This document shows, one piece after another, positions 1-9,007 of a stretch of 10,439 nt of DNA; within the stretch, counting starts at the first letter, position 1; every line of letters starts with the position of its first letter. The notes beneath the pieces are model-generated. The model saw only the letters and a program-made list of their open reading frames with translations, did not search any database and was not told the DNA's origin. A program made the translations under genes and the position numbers. Source of the stretch: Bolinopsis microptera (lineage: Eukaryota; Ctenophora; Tentaculata; Lobata; Bolinopsidae); NCBI RefSeq assembly GCF_026151205.1, contig NW_026971986.1:1-10439 (forward strand), given 5' to 3'.

Positions 1-1580
1 ATTAAAAAAACCCCCCGGCAAAAAATAATTGGGGGCGAAAAAACTATTGGTTCCGAATCACGTGAATATGACCGGTAAAAAAGGAAATTTTGTTCCCCCC
101 CCCCAATTTTTTTTTTCGTTTTGGGTCAAGGTTTAGCAAGTCAGTTTTTTAAACCACTAATCTTAGGCCTTAAGCCCATAATTTTTCCTAAATTTCATAA
201 ATTTTTTCCCAAAAAAAATTTTCCCATTTAAAAAACTGGTTAAAGGGGAAAACCACAAATTGAAAAAATTTTAAATTTAACCGTTTGGAACCTCGATTTT
301 ACAGCGGGCCCATTTCCTTGGCCCTTTTCCCCCCAAATAGGGCTTAACATTCAAAATGTAAAAAAAATCAAAAACCCCGAATTTTTTTAAAACCCCGGCC
401 CCTTTTTTCCCTTTTCCTCCCCCAAAAACCCCCGGCAAGTAAAAAACGTTAACGGGGTAAATTAAATGTAAAACACAAAAAAAATTAAATTACCACTTAT
501 AAGGGTGATACTTTCCTTAAATTTTGGGATACCCAAAAAAAGGGCCGAGCCACAAAACAAAAGTGGACCCCCTTGAGATTACCCTCCCCCCCCCCGTTGT
601 CCCCCCCCCTACACGATCACCCCAATTAAAACCAAAAAGGAATACCTTATCAACTTTATTTCAACGGAAAATCATTAATTTGGGGCGGCTGGGGAGGCCC
701 TTAGCGGTTTTGATCATTTTAAATGTCTGTTTTATTCGAAATTTCCAGTCCCCGCCCACGGTTTTAAATTTTAAATCCAAATTCCATTTAAAATTGGGTT
801 GCCCCTTCCGAGCGTTTTTTTTAAAGATTTGTCCCCCGTTTTTTACCCTCAAAACGTAATGTTCCGGTGAAAATAAAAACGTCCCCCTAAGGTAGTCCCC
901 CCAAGGTAACCCCAGATAAATTTAAAAATATTTAATTGGGAAAAAAAAACTTTTAGCTCTAATACGGAAGCCCAAGAAAAAAAAAAGCAAACATAAGGAC
1001 GCGAGGGAGGAAATTCAGAAAACTCCTCCCGGACCTGCATTCCAAATTAATTTCCTTTTTATAATACTCCCCGATAAATTATAAATAGATTTTTTAAGAG
1101 TTTAAATTTAGTTTTTTTAAAACCTAACATCTGCGAAAAAATTTTAAAAAAACTTTCCCAATTCCCCTGAAACCTTTTTTTAAAAAGTTACGGGTTGAAA
1201 CAGAAGGGGGGACACCCACTTTTGGATTGCAATTTGTTTTCCCAGAAAAAAAAATGTATCATTTTGTTCCACCAAAAAAAAATCCTTAGCGGTTTTTTAG
1301 ACGAGAAAAGAAAAAAATTCCTGTGGTCCTTTTTTGGCGACGGTTGCCCCCGTAAACAAACCGCAAATAAATCGAAAAAACAAGAAAAAATAAAAATTTT
1401 TAATCATTTCAGGTCCCCCGCCAATAAAAGATAATTATTTCGAAATGAAATACCAAAAAGAATTTTTCAAATTACCAAATTTTAAATCAACAACAAAAAA
1501 AAAAAAGCGGGTTATATATTGTCCCCCGAGGAAGTATTAAACTTTTGCCCCCCCAGTAAAATTTTTTCAGTGGGCAACAA
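1..1580. other. Gene-free, AT-rich, homopolymer-rich stretch
   Basis: I see no gene here. The sequence alternates short blocks of A, T and C, with runs of 10 C at 95-104 and 586-595 and 9 C at 601-609. The open frames present are at most about 110 codons. Their predicted peptides are rich in K, F, P and N because they translate A, T and C runs. Frames on the two strands overlap each other (for example 524-859 plus and 661-852 minus), as expected for chance ORFs. No promoter, splice pattern or RNA gene stands out. The run pattern suggests that run lengths, and so reading frames, are unreliable. Confidence 0.6.
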
Positions 1581-1650
1581 TGTTGCTTCATGTCCCCGCC
1601 CCCCACACCCTCCCATCACATACATTCCTGGTTAGTTTCCCTCCAGGACA

Positions 1651-1683
1651 CCCCCCCCCCCCCCCCCCCCTCCCCCCCCCCCC
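1651..1683 (+). repeat. 33-nt poly-C tract with one T interruption
   Basis: Twenty C are followed by a single T at 1671 and then twelve more C. The complement is an almost pure G tract, which could in principle form a G-quadruplex, and the C strand could form an i-motif. The exact length should not be trusted, since long C runs are common in this window and may be partly base-calling artefact. The tract lies in a wider C/T-rich stretch (about 1590-1750) that encodes proline-rich nonsense in the plus frame. Confidence 0.75.
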
Positions 1684-2617
1684 TCCTCTTTACCCACACT
1701 TTCTCCCTTTCCCTGCAATTTCCCGTCCCCCCCTTCACACCTCCCCATAGTGGGCCAGCTTCCACCCACGAAAAAACCCTTTGACGACCCACGGAACCTT
1801 GGAAGACAACTTGTCCCCCCAATGTTTTTGGCCCCCCCTTTGGGGCTATTTTTTTCCCCTTGTTAAACCTGAGGCAACAGTAGGTAAGGACTTTTCTTCC
1901 CCTTTCTGTGGAAAAATTCCCCTTTTGCAATTGGATTTCCTTTGCAGCCCTTTTTGGTATCCATGCACATGTTCTTAGCTTCATCCCAAACTTTTTTTTG
2001 CTTTCCAAACTTTGTTCCCATCAGCCGGTCCCCATCATCTTCTTTTTTCCCCCCAAATTTTCTTCCCCGGCCCGCAAATCTTCCCCCTTCCCAAAACACA
2101 GGGTTTTTTTTTTTTCATCTGGAAAAGGTTTTTTTTTCGATTTTTTCCTTCACACCCTGGAACTGGATTCTCCACATTATTTTTTTTCCCCAGCAAAGGG
2201 GTTTTTTTTTTTGCTGGAACCCCCCCCCTGCGGATTGCCCCAACAGGAAAACCTTCTGGAAGATCCAATCTTAAACCCTTTCGCTGTTTTTTCCCCCCAT
2301 GGGGTAAGCCGTCCCCCCCCCCCTGCAAAGATCCGAACGGGGACCCGATAATCACTGTCCCGTGGGTCGGGCTATTCACAGAGACCTTGGTAAGACCCCT
2401 TGTCCAGTAAAGCTTCATCCTTCAGGGGATCCTTTTAGATTTTGGTAAGCAGAAACTCTCGGCCCCGGCCACCCCCGCCCAACGGTTTAGAAACCGTAAA
2501 TTCATTTTTCTGCAGTGGTCCCTCCCCCCCCATAATCGACAACATAAATCCCCCCCCGAAGGTGTTTTTTTGGAATCCTCCCCCAAACAATTAATCCCTT
2601 CCCCCCCTACGATTGAA

Positions 2618-2645
2618 CTCCCTCTTCCTCTTCCTCCTCCCCTTC
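2618..2645 (+). repeat. 28-nt pure polypyrimidine (CTTCCT-type) tract
   Basis: There is no purine between 2618 and 2645. The core is an imperfect CTTCCT/CCTCTT microsatellite. Such tracts are common in vertebrate and plant introns and intergenic DNA. They can act as polypyrimidine tracts before a 3' splice site or form triplex DNA, but no AG acceptor or exon follows convincingly here, so I treat it only as a simple repeat. Confidence 0.6.
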
Positions 2646-4302
2646 ACACCAAACCTTTTTCTTCCTTCTTCAATCCCCCGGTTTTTCCCAGCCCCATCCC
2701 CAAGTTGGGAACCCTGGTTTTGCATGTCCCCCCGTGCTGGCGCCTTGTGCCCATAGAGTTTTTAATAACCAGATAAATTGTACTTGGGCTCCTGCCCTCA
2801 TGTGGATGTAGCCCCAACCTGAAAACCCCCAGTTAAATTTCCCCCACGAGTTTTCCCCCTCAACGCCCCCCGTACCCTGAGGTGTTAGCCCATGTGAGAG
2901 GGGCACCCAGCGTGGTTTAAGGGGGCACCAGAAACAGTCCCCATTGGAGGCCCCTCCGTACAGGAAAAAGTAAATAACCATGCGAATACAAAACAACTGA
3001 AGCTTTTTCCCAACAAACCTTGATAGCAACAGTGACCCCAAACCCCATCCAACCCATCTTCCCTCAGCTAGTTAGCATCGGAATTTTCCCCCCTGTACCC
3101 CCGTTTTTTACCCCCCGTTACCCTCAAAAGCCTTTTTATCCCATAGCGTTAGCAACATTTCCCCCCCCCATATTAAACAAGTTTTCTGTTCCCAGCCTTT
3201 TTTTGTAAAGGGAAAAAACTTTCCCCTGGCCATAACTTGCCATTCTCTTGGGTAAACCTATACTGGGTTTGTTCGTTATGCCCAGTGGGATCCCAGCCCT
3301 CCCACCGCCAATATCCAAATGGTGGATTTTTTAAGCCCAGCTGGCCTCTGTGTTTTCTTGTAGAAGTGTTTTTCCATGGTTACAGCCCCCAGGTACTTCT
3401 TTTCTCCCTCGAAAAGGCCCACCAAGCTCCCCGGTCACCAGAAGCGAAAATAAAAACGAAACCCCCCCAGAAGAAATCCCCACAGCACCAAAAACGCCCC
3501 CCGCAAAAGCTCCCACAAACTTCCCCTGGTTTCTTAACCCGCAGGCCTGGCCTTTCGGGCCCACCCCGTCCCGAATCTTACTTTGGCAGTTGCCGTTTTG
3601 GACGGGGACGTGTAAGGTTTACTGGGAACCTTCCTTGGTAAGCCAATATTGGGGTTTTTTGGTTTCAATTCGATCTAGAATTTCAGCAAAGGTTCCCCCC
3701 CCTGCCTTTTTCTTGGGTTTTTGTCAATGGACTGAGATGGAAAAGTTCAGTCCCCCCCCCGCGGTTAAAAACTTTTGTGTTTTTTTTTGTCCCGTTTGGA
3801 TGTCCCCCTTTTTTTAAACAACACTTGACGGTCTTTTTCGAAGGTTTGGCGAGTTCTCTCGTCCAATTTTCGTTTTTGGGTGGACCCCGGGATTTTTTAA
3901 AAACCAGCACTGAAAAAAAATAGGGAATTTAAAATTTTATTGATTATTTTAGATGTTTAATTTTTTCCTTGAAATTTTTTTAAAATTGAAAAAAGGCCAA
4001 ATGGTCAATAACCAATTTTGGGTTATTTTAAAATTACCAACCAAATTCCCCCTTTCCTACCTCATTTTCCAGTGCCATAGGCCTGTATAAATTACAATTT
4101 GGAAAAATAATATAACCTAAATTTGAAATATTTGATGGGAAATGCTAACCAATTTAACTGACATACCTGGTAAAACTTTTTCAATTTCCCCATGAAAACT
4201 TTCTTAAAAGTAGTTCCCCCCCCAAACAAAGACGGGGAAATATTAACAGCGGTGGTTTGTAACTTGGTGGGGAACCGGGGCCAGCAAAGTAAAACTCCGA
4301 AA

Positions 4303-4338
4303 AAAAGAGTGGATGAAAAAAAAAACCCCCACTCTTTT
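4303..4338. repeat. Perfect 10-bp inverted repeat (stem-loop)
   Basis: The arm aaaagagtgg at 4303-4312 is exactly complementary in reverse to ccactctttt at 4329-4338, with a 16-nt loop of mostly A then C. A second overlapping pairing exists between gagtggat (4307-4314) and atccactc (4343-4350), so two alternative hairpins compete. No gene end is close enough to call it a terminator. It may be chance, a remnant of a mobile-element end, or a sequencing fold-back. Confidence 0.45.
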
Positions 4339-4468
4339 AAAGATCCACTCAAATTGGAAAAAAGTATCCAGCCAGTCCAGTTAGGAATTAAAGGGAAAAT
4401 TTAAGGGGGAATGTTTAATGAGAAGACAAATTAAGTGGGGTTTGAAAAAATTTTCCTGCCTCGCTGTC

Positions 4469-4489
4469 TTGTCCCCCTTTGAGGGACAA
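4469..4489. repeat. Short 7-bp stem-loop
   Basis: The arms ttgtccc (4469-4475) and gggacaa (4483-4489) pair perfectly around a 7-nt loop. It sits in a locally normal-complexity island of 40-50 nt. There is no run of T immediately after and no gene beside it, so no regulatory role can be assigned. Confidence 0.35.
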
Positions 4490-4710
4490 TGCTTTTGAGG
4501 TTTTTTTTCCAAGGCCGGGGAAACAATGAAATTTTATTCCAGTTTTTAAAAAAACCCCGAACCAGTTTTTTTGTTTTTGAGAATTTATTTAAAAAGAAAA
4601 AAAAGGCTCAAAGAAAACAACGAACCCCGCCAAGGTTCCCTTAATTCACCAATACCTACTATTTCCTTAACTAAAATAGCTTCTCTAGTTTTCTTTTTTA
4701 ATAACTTAGG

Positions 4711-4759
4711 ACCCGGCCCCCGGAAAGGGCCCGGACGGGGGCCCCCAACCCGGGGGAAA
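4711..4759. other. T-free, GC-rich block in AT-rich surroundings
   Basis: For about 49 nt there is no T. The block consists of alternating runs of C and G (acccggcccc, acgggggccccc) and could fold on itself by C-run/G-run pairing. The surroundings are clearly AT-rich. It could be real structured DNA, but run-on C and G calls produce the same picture. Confidence 0.35.
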
Positions 4760-5400
4760 TTGAATAAATTTTTTTTCCGACGTAACGTCCCCTTTCCCCT
4801 TTGCTTTTATGTGTAAAAAAAACAAAAATAGGCCCTTACGAATCAGGACTTTTTAAAAAACAACAAAAGATTTGCAAGTTTAGTGGGGAAAAAAAAAAAA
4901 AAGCCCAAAACAGAAATGAAAATGGGAATCAAATTATAAATTATAAGGGGTTAATAAATAAAGTTTAAAAAACATTCCCCGTGGACTGTTTCAAACAAAA
5001 AGTTTGGAGGTTTTCCCAACAGAGGCAATTTATAAAGTGGGGGCAGGTGCCGGAAATCCCCTATTTTTTCCGTTTTTCCCCCGCCCACACCCTGCCGCCC
5101 CACCTATTTTTGCGGGAATCGCACTTTTTTCCGCCAAAAATTTAAAGGGCCACACTTTAATGTTGCCTCTAGTTTTTCCCCAGGTATTTAAGAAAGATTG
5201 TCCAAATTTATTTAATTTCACAGGTTTTTTGTGGTGCGTTTTTACTGTAGGGGTGCCCGTTTTTTTTCTGGACTCTCCCCGGCACAAATTTTGGGGTAGC
5301 CCAGCGAAAAACATAAGAGGTAAAAAAAAAAAACCAAACAATCCGATTTTAACGTTAAACCCAATAAAAAAAAAAACCCCCATAAAAAAAAAAAAAAATT

Positions 5401-6159
5401 GAAAATGGGGTTTGGGGAAAAAAAATAAAAGCTTTTTTGTTATTAAAAAATATGGGGGGGGTACTCAACCCTTCCCACAAAAATTTTGCCAAAATAGACC
5501 CAGGGTTTTTCAGGAAGGTAAAGCCCAACTAACGATCCGAGTAGATTATTCTTAAAACAATAATCTCAAAATGGTGTTTGGGGGGGTGTGTGGGGGTTAA
5601 AATTAAATTTTTTCCGGCCCGGTTTTTTTATTAAAAAAAAAGGTATGATTTACGGGGGGGGGGGTTTTTTTTTTGGTATAGTGCTGAAAAAAAATCGCGA
5701 AGCCCCAAAAAAGCAAATTTTTTTTAAACGGGGCCCCGGGGGAAAAAGGTTTTAAATTGAGGTTTTGTCCACAAAAAGTTACCCTAAAAAGGCCCTTTTG
5801 GGACTTTAAACCAAAAAACGGTAAAAAAAATTACCGGGGCCCCCGCTTCTCTCCCCCCTTTCGCCCCTAAAAATTTGTAAATAAAAAAACCCAAATTGGG
5901 TTACCCCGGGTAAGATTTTTTGGGGAATTTTAACTATAAGCTAAAAGGGGGGGGGGCCCCCTGTTTTTGGGGTAGTTTTGGAGCCCGGGGGTTCAAAACT
6001 ATCAAAAAAAACCAAAAGTTAAAACTTGTTTTCAAATTTTTAAATTTTCGGGTGGGGGGGCGGAGTTAAAAAGGGTTTAATTTCAAAAACGAATTTTAAA
6101 AAAAAAATGGAAAAAGGGTTCAAGCGGGAGTGGGAGTGATGAGGTGAAAAAAATTTTTT
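5401..6159. other. G-run-rich stretch without a gene
   Basis: Long runs here are of G rather than C: 8 G at 5454-5461, 11 G at 5654-5664, 10 G at 5947-5956. Stop codons are frequent in all frames and no open frame of note exists. One 8-bp hairpin with an 8-nt loop is seen at 5543-5566 (agattatt / aataatct). The end of this stretch (about 6120-6147) is a GA-rich gggagtgggagtgatgagg motif just before the tandem repeat. Nothing else is identifiable. Confidence 0.5.
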
Positions 6160-6685
6160 CATGGTTTTTTAAAAGGGGATTATTTGGGTCCCCCCGGGGA
6201 AAAAATTTGGGACCCCTTTCTTTTCGGCAGTTTAAACAAAGGGTCTGAAAATACGTTTTTTCCCCCTACAGACCCTCCAAAACCCTGGGGAAATGTTATT
6301 TTTTTTTCAAAACCCTTTTTATTTTAAAAAAACATTTTTTCAAATTTGAGGGAAAATGTGCCCGCCCCGGTAAAGTAGTGGAGACCCTTATTACGGCAGT
6401 TAAAAAGGAAACTACTAGGTCCCTAAAAGCCCAAAACTTGCAAAACCCCGGGGGCCCCCAAATTTGTTTTTTAAAAATGCAAAACCCCTTTATTTTAAAT
6501 GAAACTTTGTCATGGGTTTTTAGAGGGGTTATGTGGGCCCCCCGCCGGGGGAAAGTAGGGGGAAACCTTGCTTTTACCAAGTTAAAAAAAACTAAAATTT
6601 TTTTCCCCAAAAAGATCAAAATCCCCCCCGTGGGTCCCCCAAAATTTTTCATTAATTGCAAGCCTCCCTTTTATTTATAATCACC
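6160..6685 (+). repeat. Tandem repeat, three diverged copies of a ~175-bp unit
   Basis: Three head-to-tail copies can be aligned by eye: about 6160-6335, 6336-6510 and 6511-6685. Shared landmarks occur in the same order. tcatgg is at 6159-6164 and 6510-6515, two periods apart. A C-run/G-run box (gcccgccccgg at 6360-6370) has counterparts at 6186-6199 and 6534-6550. cggcag at 6225-6230 and 6394-6399 becomes accaag at 6576-6581. ttattttaaa at 6319-6328 and 6490-6499 becomes ttatttataa at 6671-6680. Copies 2 and 3 also share aaagtag followed by a G/A-rich stretch and ccct or cctt. Spacings are 169-182 bp. A unit of this size is typical of eukaryotic satellite DNA, where monomers near 170-180 bp are common at centromeres and in heterochromatin. 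I could not match it to a named satellite family. Divergence between copies is high and probably inflated by run-length errors. Confidence 0.6.
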
Positions 6686-6858
6686 GAGTCCCCAGAATTG
6701 TTTTTGAGTTTTTTTTCTCCGAAACTCGAGAGGGGGTGGGGGGGGGGGGATCTAAAAAGGAACATTTTTAACCCCGGTCTTTCTAAAAAACCCGATATAA
6801 AAATTTGCCGGAAGTTTAAGAAAAAAAATTTTTTTAGTTTTTGGGGGGAATTTTTTTT

Positions 6859-6891
6859 GCCCCCCCGGGTTAAAAAAGGGGGTGAAAACCC
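6859..6891 (+). repeat. Direct repeat copy A (shared with 8360 and the 175-bp unit)
   Basis: G, seven C and three G, then T/A run, G-rich step, tgaaa, A/C run and ctt. This matches the segment at 8360-8392 at roughly 30 of 33 positions by eye, differing mainly by run length and one G/T change. It also resembles 6360-6390 inside copy 2 of the tandem unit. The match keeps non-homopolymer words (gggtgaaa), which makes pure chance less likely. Confidence 0.45.
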
Positions 6892-8258
6892 TTGGGGGTA
6901 CGAAATTTAAAAAGGGGGGTTTAAAAAAGGGCCGCCTCCAAAAACCCCCTCCCCGGTCTAGTTAAAAATTTTTAAAAATCTTGATTTTTAAAAAACACCC
7001 AAAAATTTTTGGGTTTAAGGGGGGGGCAGTTCAAACCTCAAAAACCCCGGGGGTACTGAAGGGAAGGGAAACAGTTTTAAGAAAACCCCAAAAAAGGTTT
7101 TTGAAAATTTGGGGAAAAAATTTGTTTTAGTGAACGTTTTTTAAACGTTTAGAAACCTACCCCAAAATAAAATTTTTTAAAGTTTTTTTTTTTTGAAACG
7201 TTTTGGAAGTATCAAATTTTGGGGAAACCAATTTTTTAATGGGAATTTAAAACTTTGGCCCCCTTTTTTTTGAAAAAGGGAAAAAAAACCCCATGGAAAT
7301 TTTGGGGGAAAAAGGACTTTTAACCTTTTGTTGGGAAATAAAAAAAACCAAATTTTAGGGGCACGGAAAAAAAAATTTAACTTTGGGCCCCAAAAAAAAT
7401 TGAAAAAAATTTTCCCCCAAAAAACAAAAAAGGCCCTTGATTTCTTGGGGAAAATCCCGCAAGACAATGGTCAGGGGAGTTTAGGCCCCCAAACCCAAAA
7501 AGGGGCCCCAAAACAAATCTTGGGCCAAACCCCAAAAAAATTTTTTTGCCCTTATTTAAAACAAAAATCCCTTAAGGGTTTTTTGGAACTTTAAAATCTT
7601 TCCCCAAAAACTTTGGAACCCTCATTTTTTTCCCCTTTAAAAAGGGGGGGGAAAGGGGTTTTTTTTCCCCTTTTTTCTTCCAAAGAAAATGGGGATTAAA
7701 CTTTCACTTTTTTTTTTTTGTCCCCCAAATTCCCCAAAAAATTTCCCCCTTGGCCCCCCACCAAAATTCCCCCATTGGGGTTTTAAAAAAAAACCCTTGT
7801 TTTTAAAAAGAGTTTTTAATTTTTTAAAAATTCCTTCAAAAAATCCCGGGGAGAAAAATTTTTATTTTGGGCTTTTACAAAACTTGGAAAACCCTTTTCC
7901 CCCCGGGCCCCAAATTTCCCTTTTTAAAATTTTTTTTTAAAAAATTTTCCCCCTGCCTTTGGGCATTTTTTCCAATGGGGAAAAAACCCTTCCCCCCTGT
8001 TTTTGTTCCTGTTTTCCCCGGGGAAATTTTCCAGGGGGTTTTTGGGGGAAAGTCCTTTCCCCCCCTTTTTTGTTTTAAAAAAGGGGTTCCAGGTTTTTTC
8101 AGCCCCCGGGTTTTTTTTTTAAAAAAGCCAAACCCCCCCCCCTTTTTTGAAAACTTTTTACAAAAACCTCCCATTTTTGGGAAGTTTTCCCCCCCCCCCT
8201 TTTAATTTTATAAAAAAAAATAACTTTTTTATGTTTTGAAGTTTAAAAATTTTTTTGC

Positions 8259-8284
8259 AAAAAAGGTTTTTAAAAACCTTTTTT
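8259..8284. repeat. Perfect 26-bp palindrome made of A/T runs
   Basis: Six A, two G, five T are followed by five A, two C, six T: two 13-bp arms with no loop, centred between 8271 and 8272. The arms carry little information because they are nearly pure A/T runs. Similar near-palindromes occur nearby, for example around 7133-7149. No function is inferred. Confidence 0.4.
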
Positions 8285-8359
8285 TTAGGAAAGTTCCACG
8301 GCACACAACTTTAAAGGGAAAAAAAGAAACATTGCCCCCCGGGAGTTTAAAAGGGAAAA

Positions 8360-8392
8360 GCCCCCCCGGGTAAAAAAGTGGGTGAAACCGCT
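8360..8392 (+). repeat. Direct repeat copy B (shared with 6859 and the 175-bp unit)
   Basis: This is the second member of the pair described at 6859-6891. The similarity to copy 2 of the tandem unit (6360-6412) extends further here. After gtgggtgaaaccg it reads cttacgg and then an A run plus gg, paralleling ttacggcag and taaaaagg in the tandem unit. A weaker relative (cccggggaaaaagtgaaact) lies at 8820-8840. Confidence 0.45.
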
Positions 8393-9007
8393 TACGGCCC
8401 GAAAAAGGAAAATTTAAAATTATTTTTTACCCGAAAAACCTTTAAAAAAAATTTGTAAAAAATTTTTTTATATGAAGGGCCCCCCAAAAAATTTAAAGCG
8501 GGTTGGTTAGCATAAGGGGGTTTTAAACCCTTTTTAAAAAACCCCAGAAAAAGAAACTTTTTTTTTTAAAAAAGTTTAAAATTTTTTATTTAAAAAAGTG
8601 AAACACTGGAAAAAAATTGTTTTTTAAAAACTTTATCACGGGGTTATTTCCCTTTTTTTCGGGATAAAACCCCCCGGGGGCCGGGGTTTCATAGTAAAAA
8701 TTTTTAAACTTTGGTAAAAAGGGATATTTTTTTTTACAAAACAATTTTCCCCCTTTTTCCGCCTGAAATAACTCAAAACAAATTACAAAAAACCTTCCCC
8801 CCAGTTTCCCAAAATTTTTCCCCGGGGAAAAAGTGAAACTCCCCACTTGGGGGAGATTTTAATTTTAAAAAATTTCCCCCAAAACCCCCTGTAAAAAACC
8901 CACTTGATTTAGAAAATTCTAGTTTTAAAATTTTTTAAAACCTTTTTGGATTTTCCTTTTTCATTAAAATTTTTTTTAAAAAAAAAAATCCGAAACCCCC
9001 CCCCCCC

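Larger units (their letters stand above)
1581..3900. other. Pyrimidine-rich block, possible unresolved or decayed gene-like DNA
   Basis: The plus strand is strongly C/T-rich, and local complexity is higher than in the flanks, with ordinary-looking words between the C runs. Overlapping open frames occur on both strands (for example 3237-3641 and 3350-3817 plus; 2035-2418, 2670-3041 and 3331-3564 minus), none above about 155 codons. The plus-strand peptides are proline-, phenylalanine- and serine-rich, and the minus-strand ones are glycine- and lysine-rich, which follows directly from C/T-rich DNA. One minus-strand stretch (about 1930-2060) gives a less biased peptide containing WDEAKNMCMDTKKGC, but I cannot link it to a family. 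Exon-like GT/AG dinucleotides exist (for example ttggtaag near 2390 and 2442) but form no consistent gene model. This could be a frameshifted or badly sequenced exon region, an old mobile element, or plain intergenic DNA. Confidence 0.4.
3901..5400. other. AT-rich stretch without a recognisable gene
   Basis: This part is dominated by A/T, with short C-rich and G-rich islands. Open frames (for example 4192-4404 and 5004-5402 plus; 4092-4352 and 5030-5383 minus) are short, overlap on opposite strands and translate homopolymers into K, F, N and P runs. It contains two short inverted repeats (4303-4338 and 4469-4489) and a T-free GC block (4711-4759), listed separately. I see nothing else supportable. 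Confidence 0.5.
6686..9007. other. Extremely homopolymer-rich stretch, possible degraded repeat array
   Basis: Nearly everything here is runs of 3-12 identical bases, including 12 G at 6738-6749 and 12 C at 8996-9007. Open frames of up to 112 codons (for example 7867-8205 plus, 7177-7467 and 7875-8174 minus) translate into K, F, P and G runs and appear on both strands at once, so I reject them as genes. Several segments resemble pieces of the 175-bp unit found at 6160-6685, namely near 6859, 7045, 7868, 8360 and 8820. The tandem array may therefore continue through this stretch in a form blurred by poor base calls. Confidence 0.45.

Noticed and set aside
2035-2418. Possible retroelement-like coding remnant on the minus strand
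   Set aside because: I looked for conserved polymerase, protease, integrase and zinc-knuckle motifs and long terminal repeats and found none that could be defended.
3237-3817. Overlapping plus-strand frames of 134 and 155 codons, proline-rich
   Set aside because: Two frames overlap each other and a minus-strand frame. Their proline and phenylalanine bias follows from the C/T-rich DNA. No family motif is seen.
6160-6685. Identity of the 175-bp unit with primate alpha satellite
   Set aside because: The length is close to 171 bp, but the word content (C/G boxes, cggcag, ttattttaaa) does not resemble the alpha-satellite monomer.
7867-8205. 112-codon plus-strand frame opposite a 99-codon minus-strand frame
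   Set aside because: Both peptides are translations of homopolymer runs (F, P, K, G blocks), and the overlap on opposite strands marks them as artefacts.
8221-8600. Several A/T-run palindromes as terminators or origins
   Set aside because: They consist almost only of A and T runs, which form palindromes by chance in this composition, and there are no genes for them to terminate.
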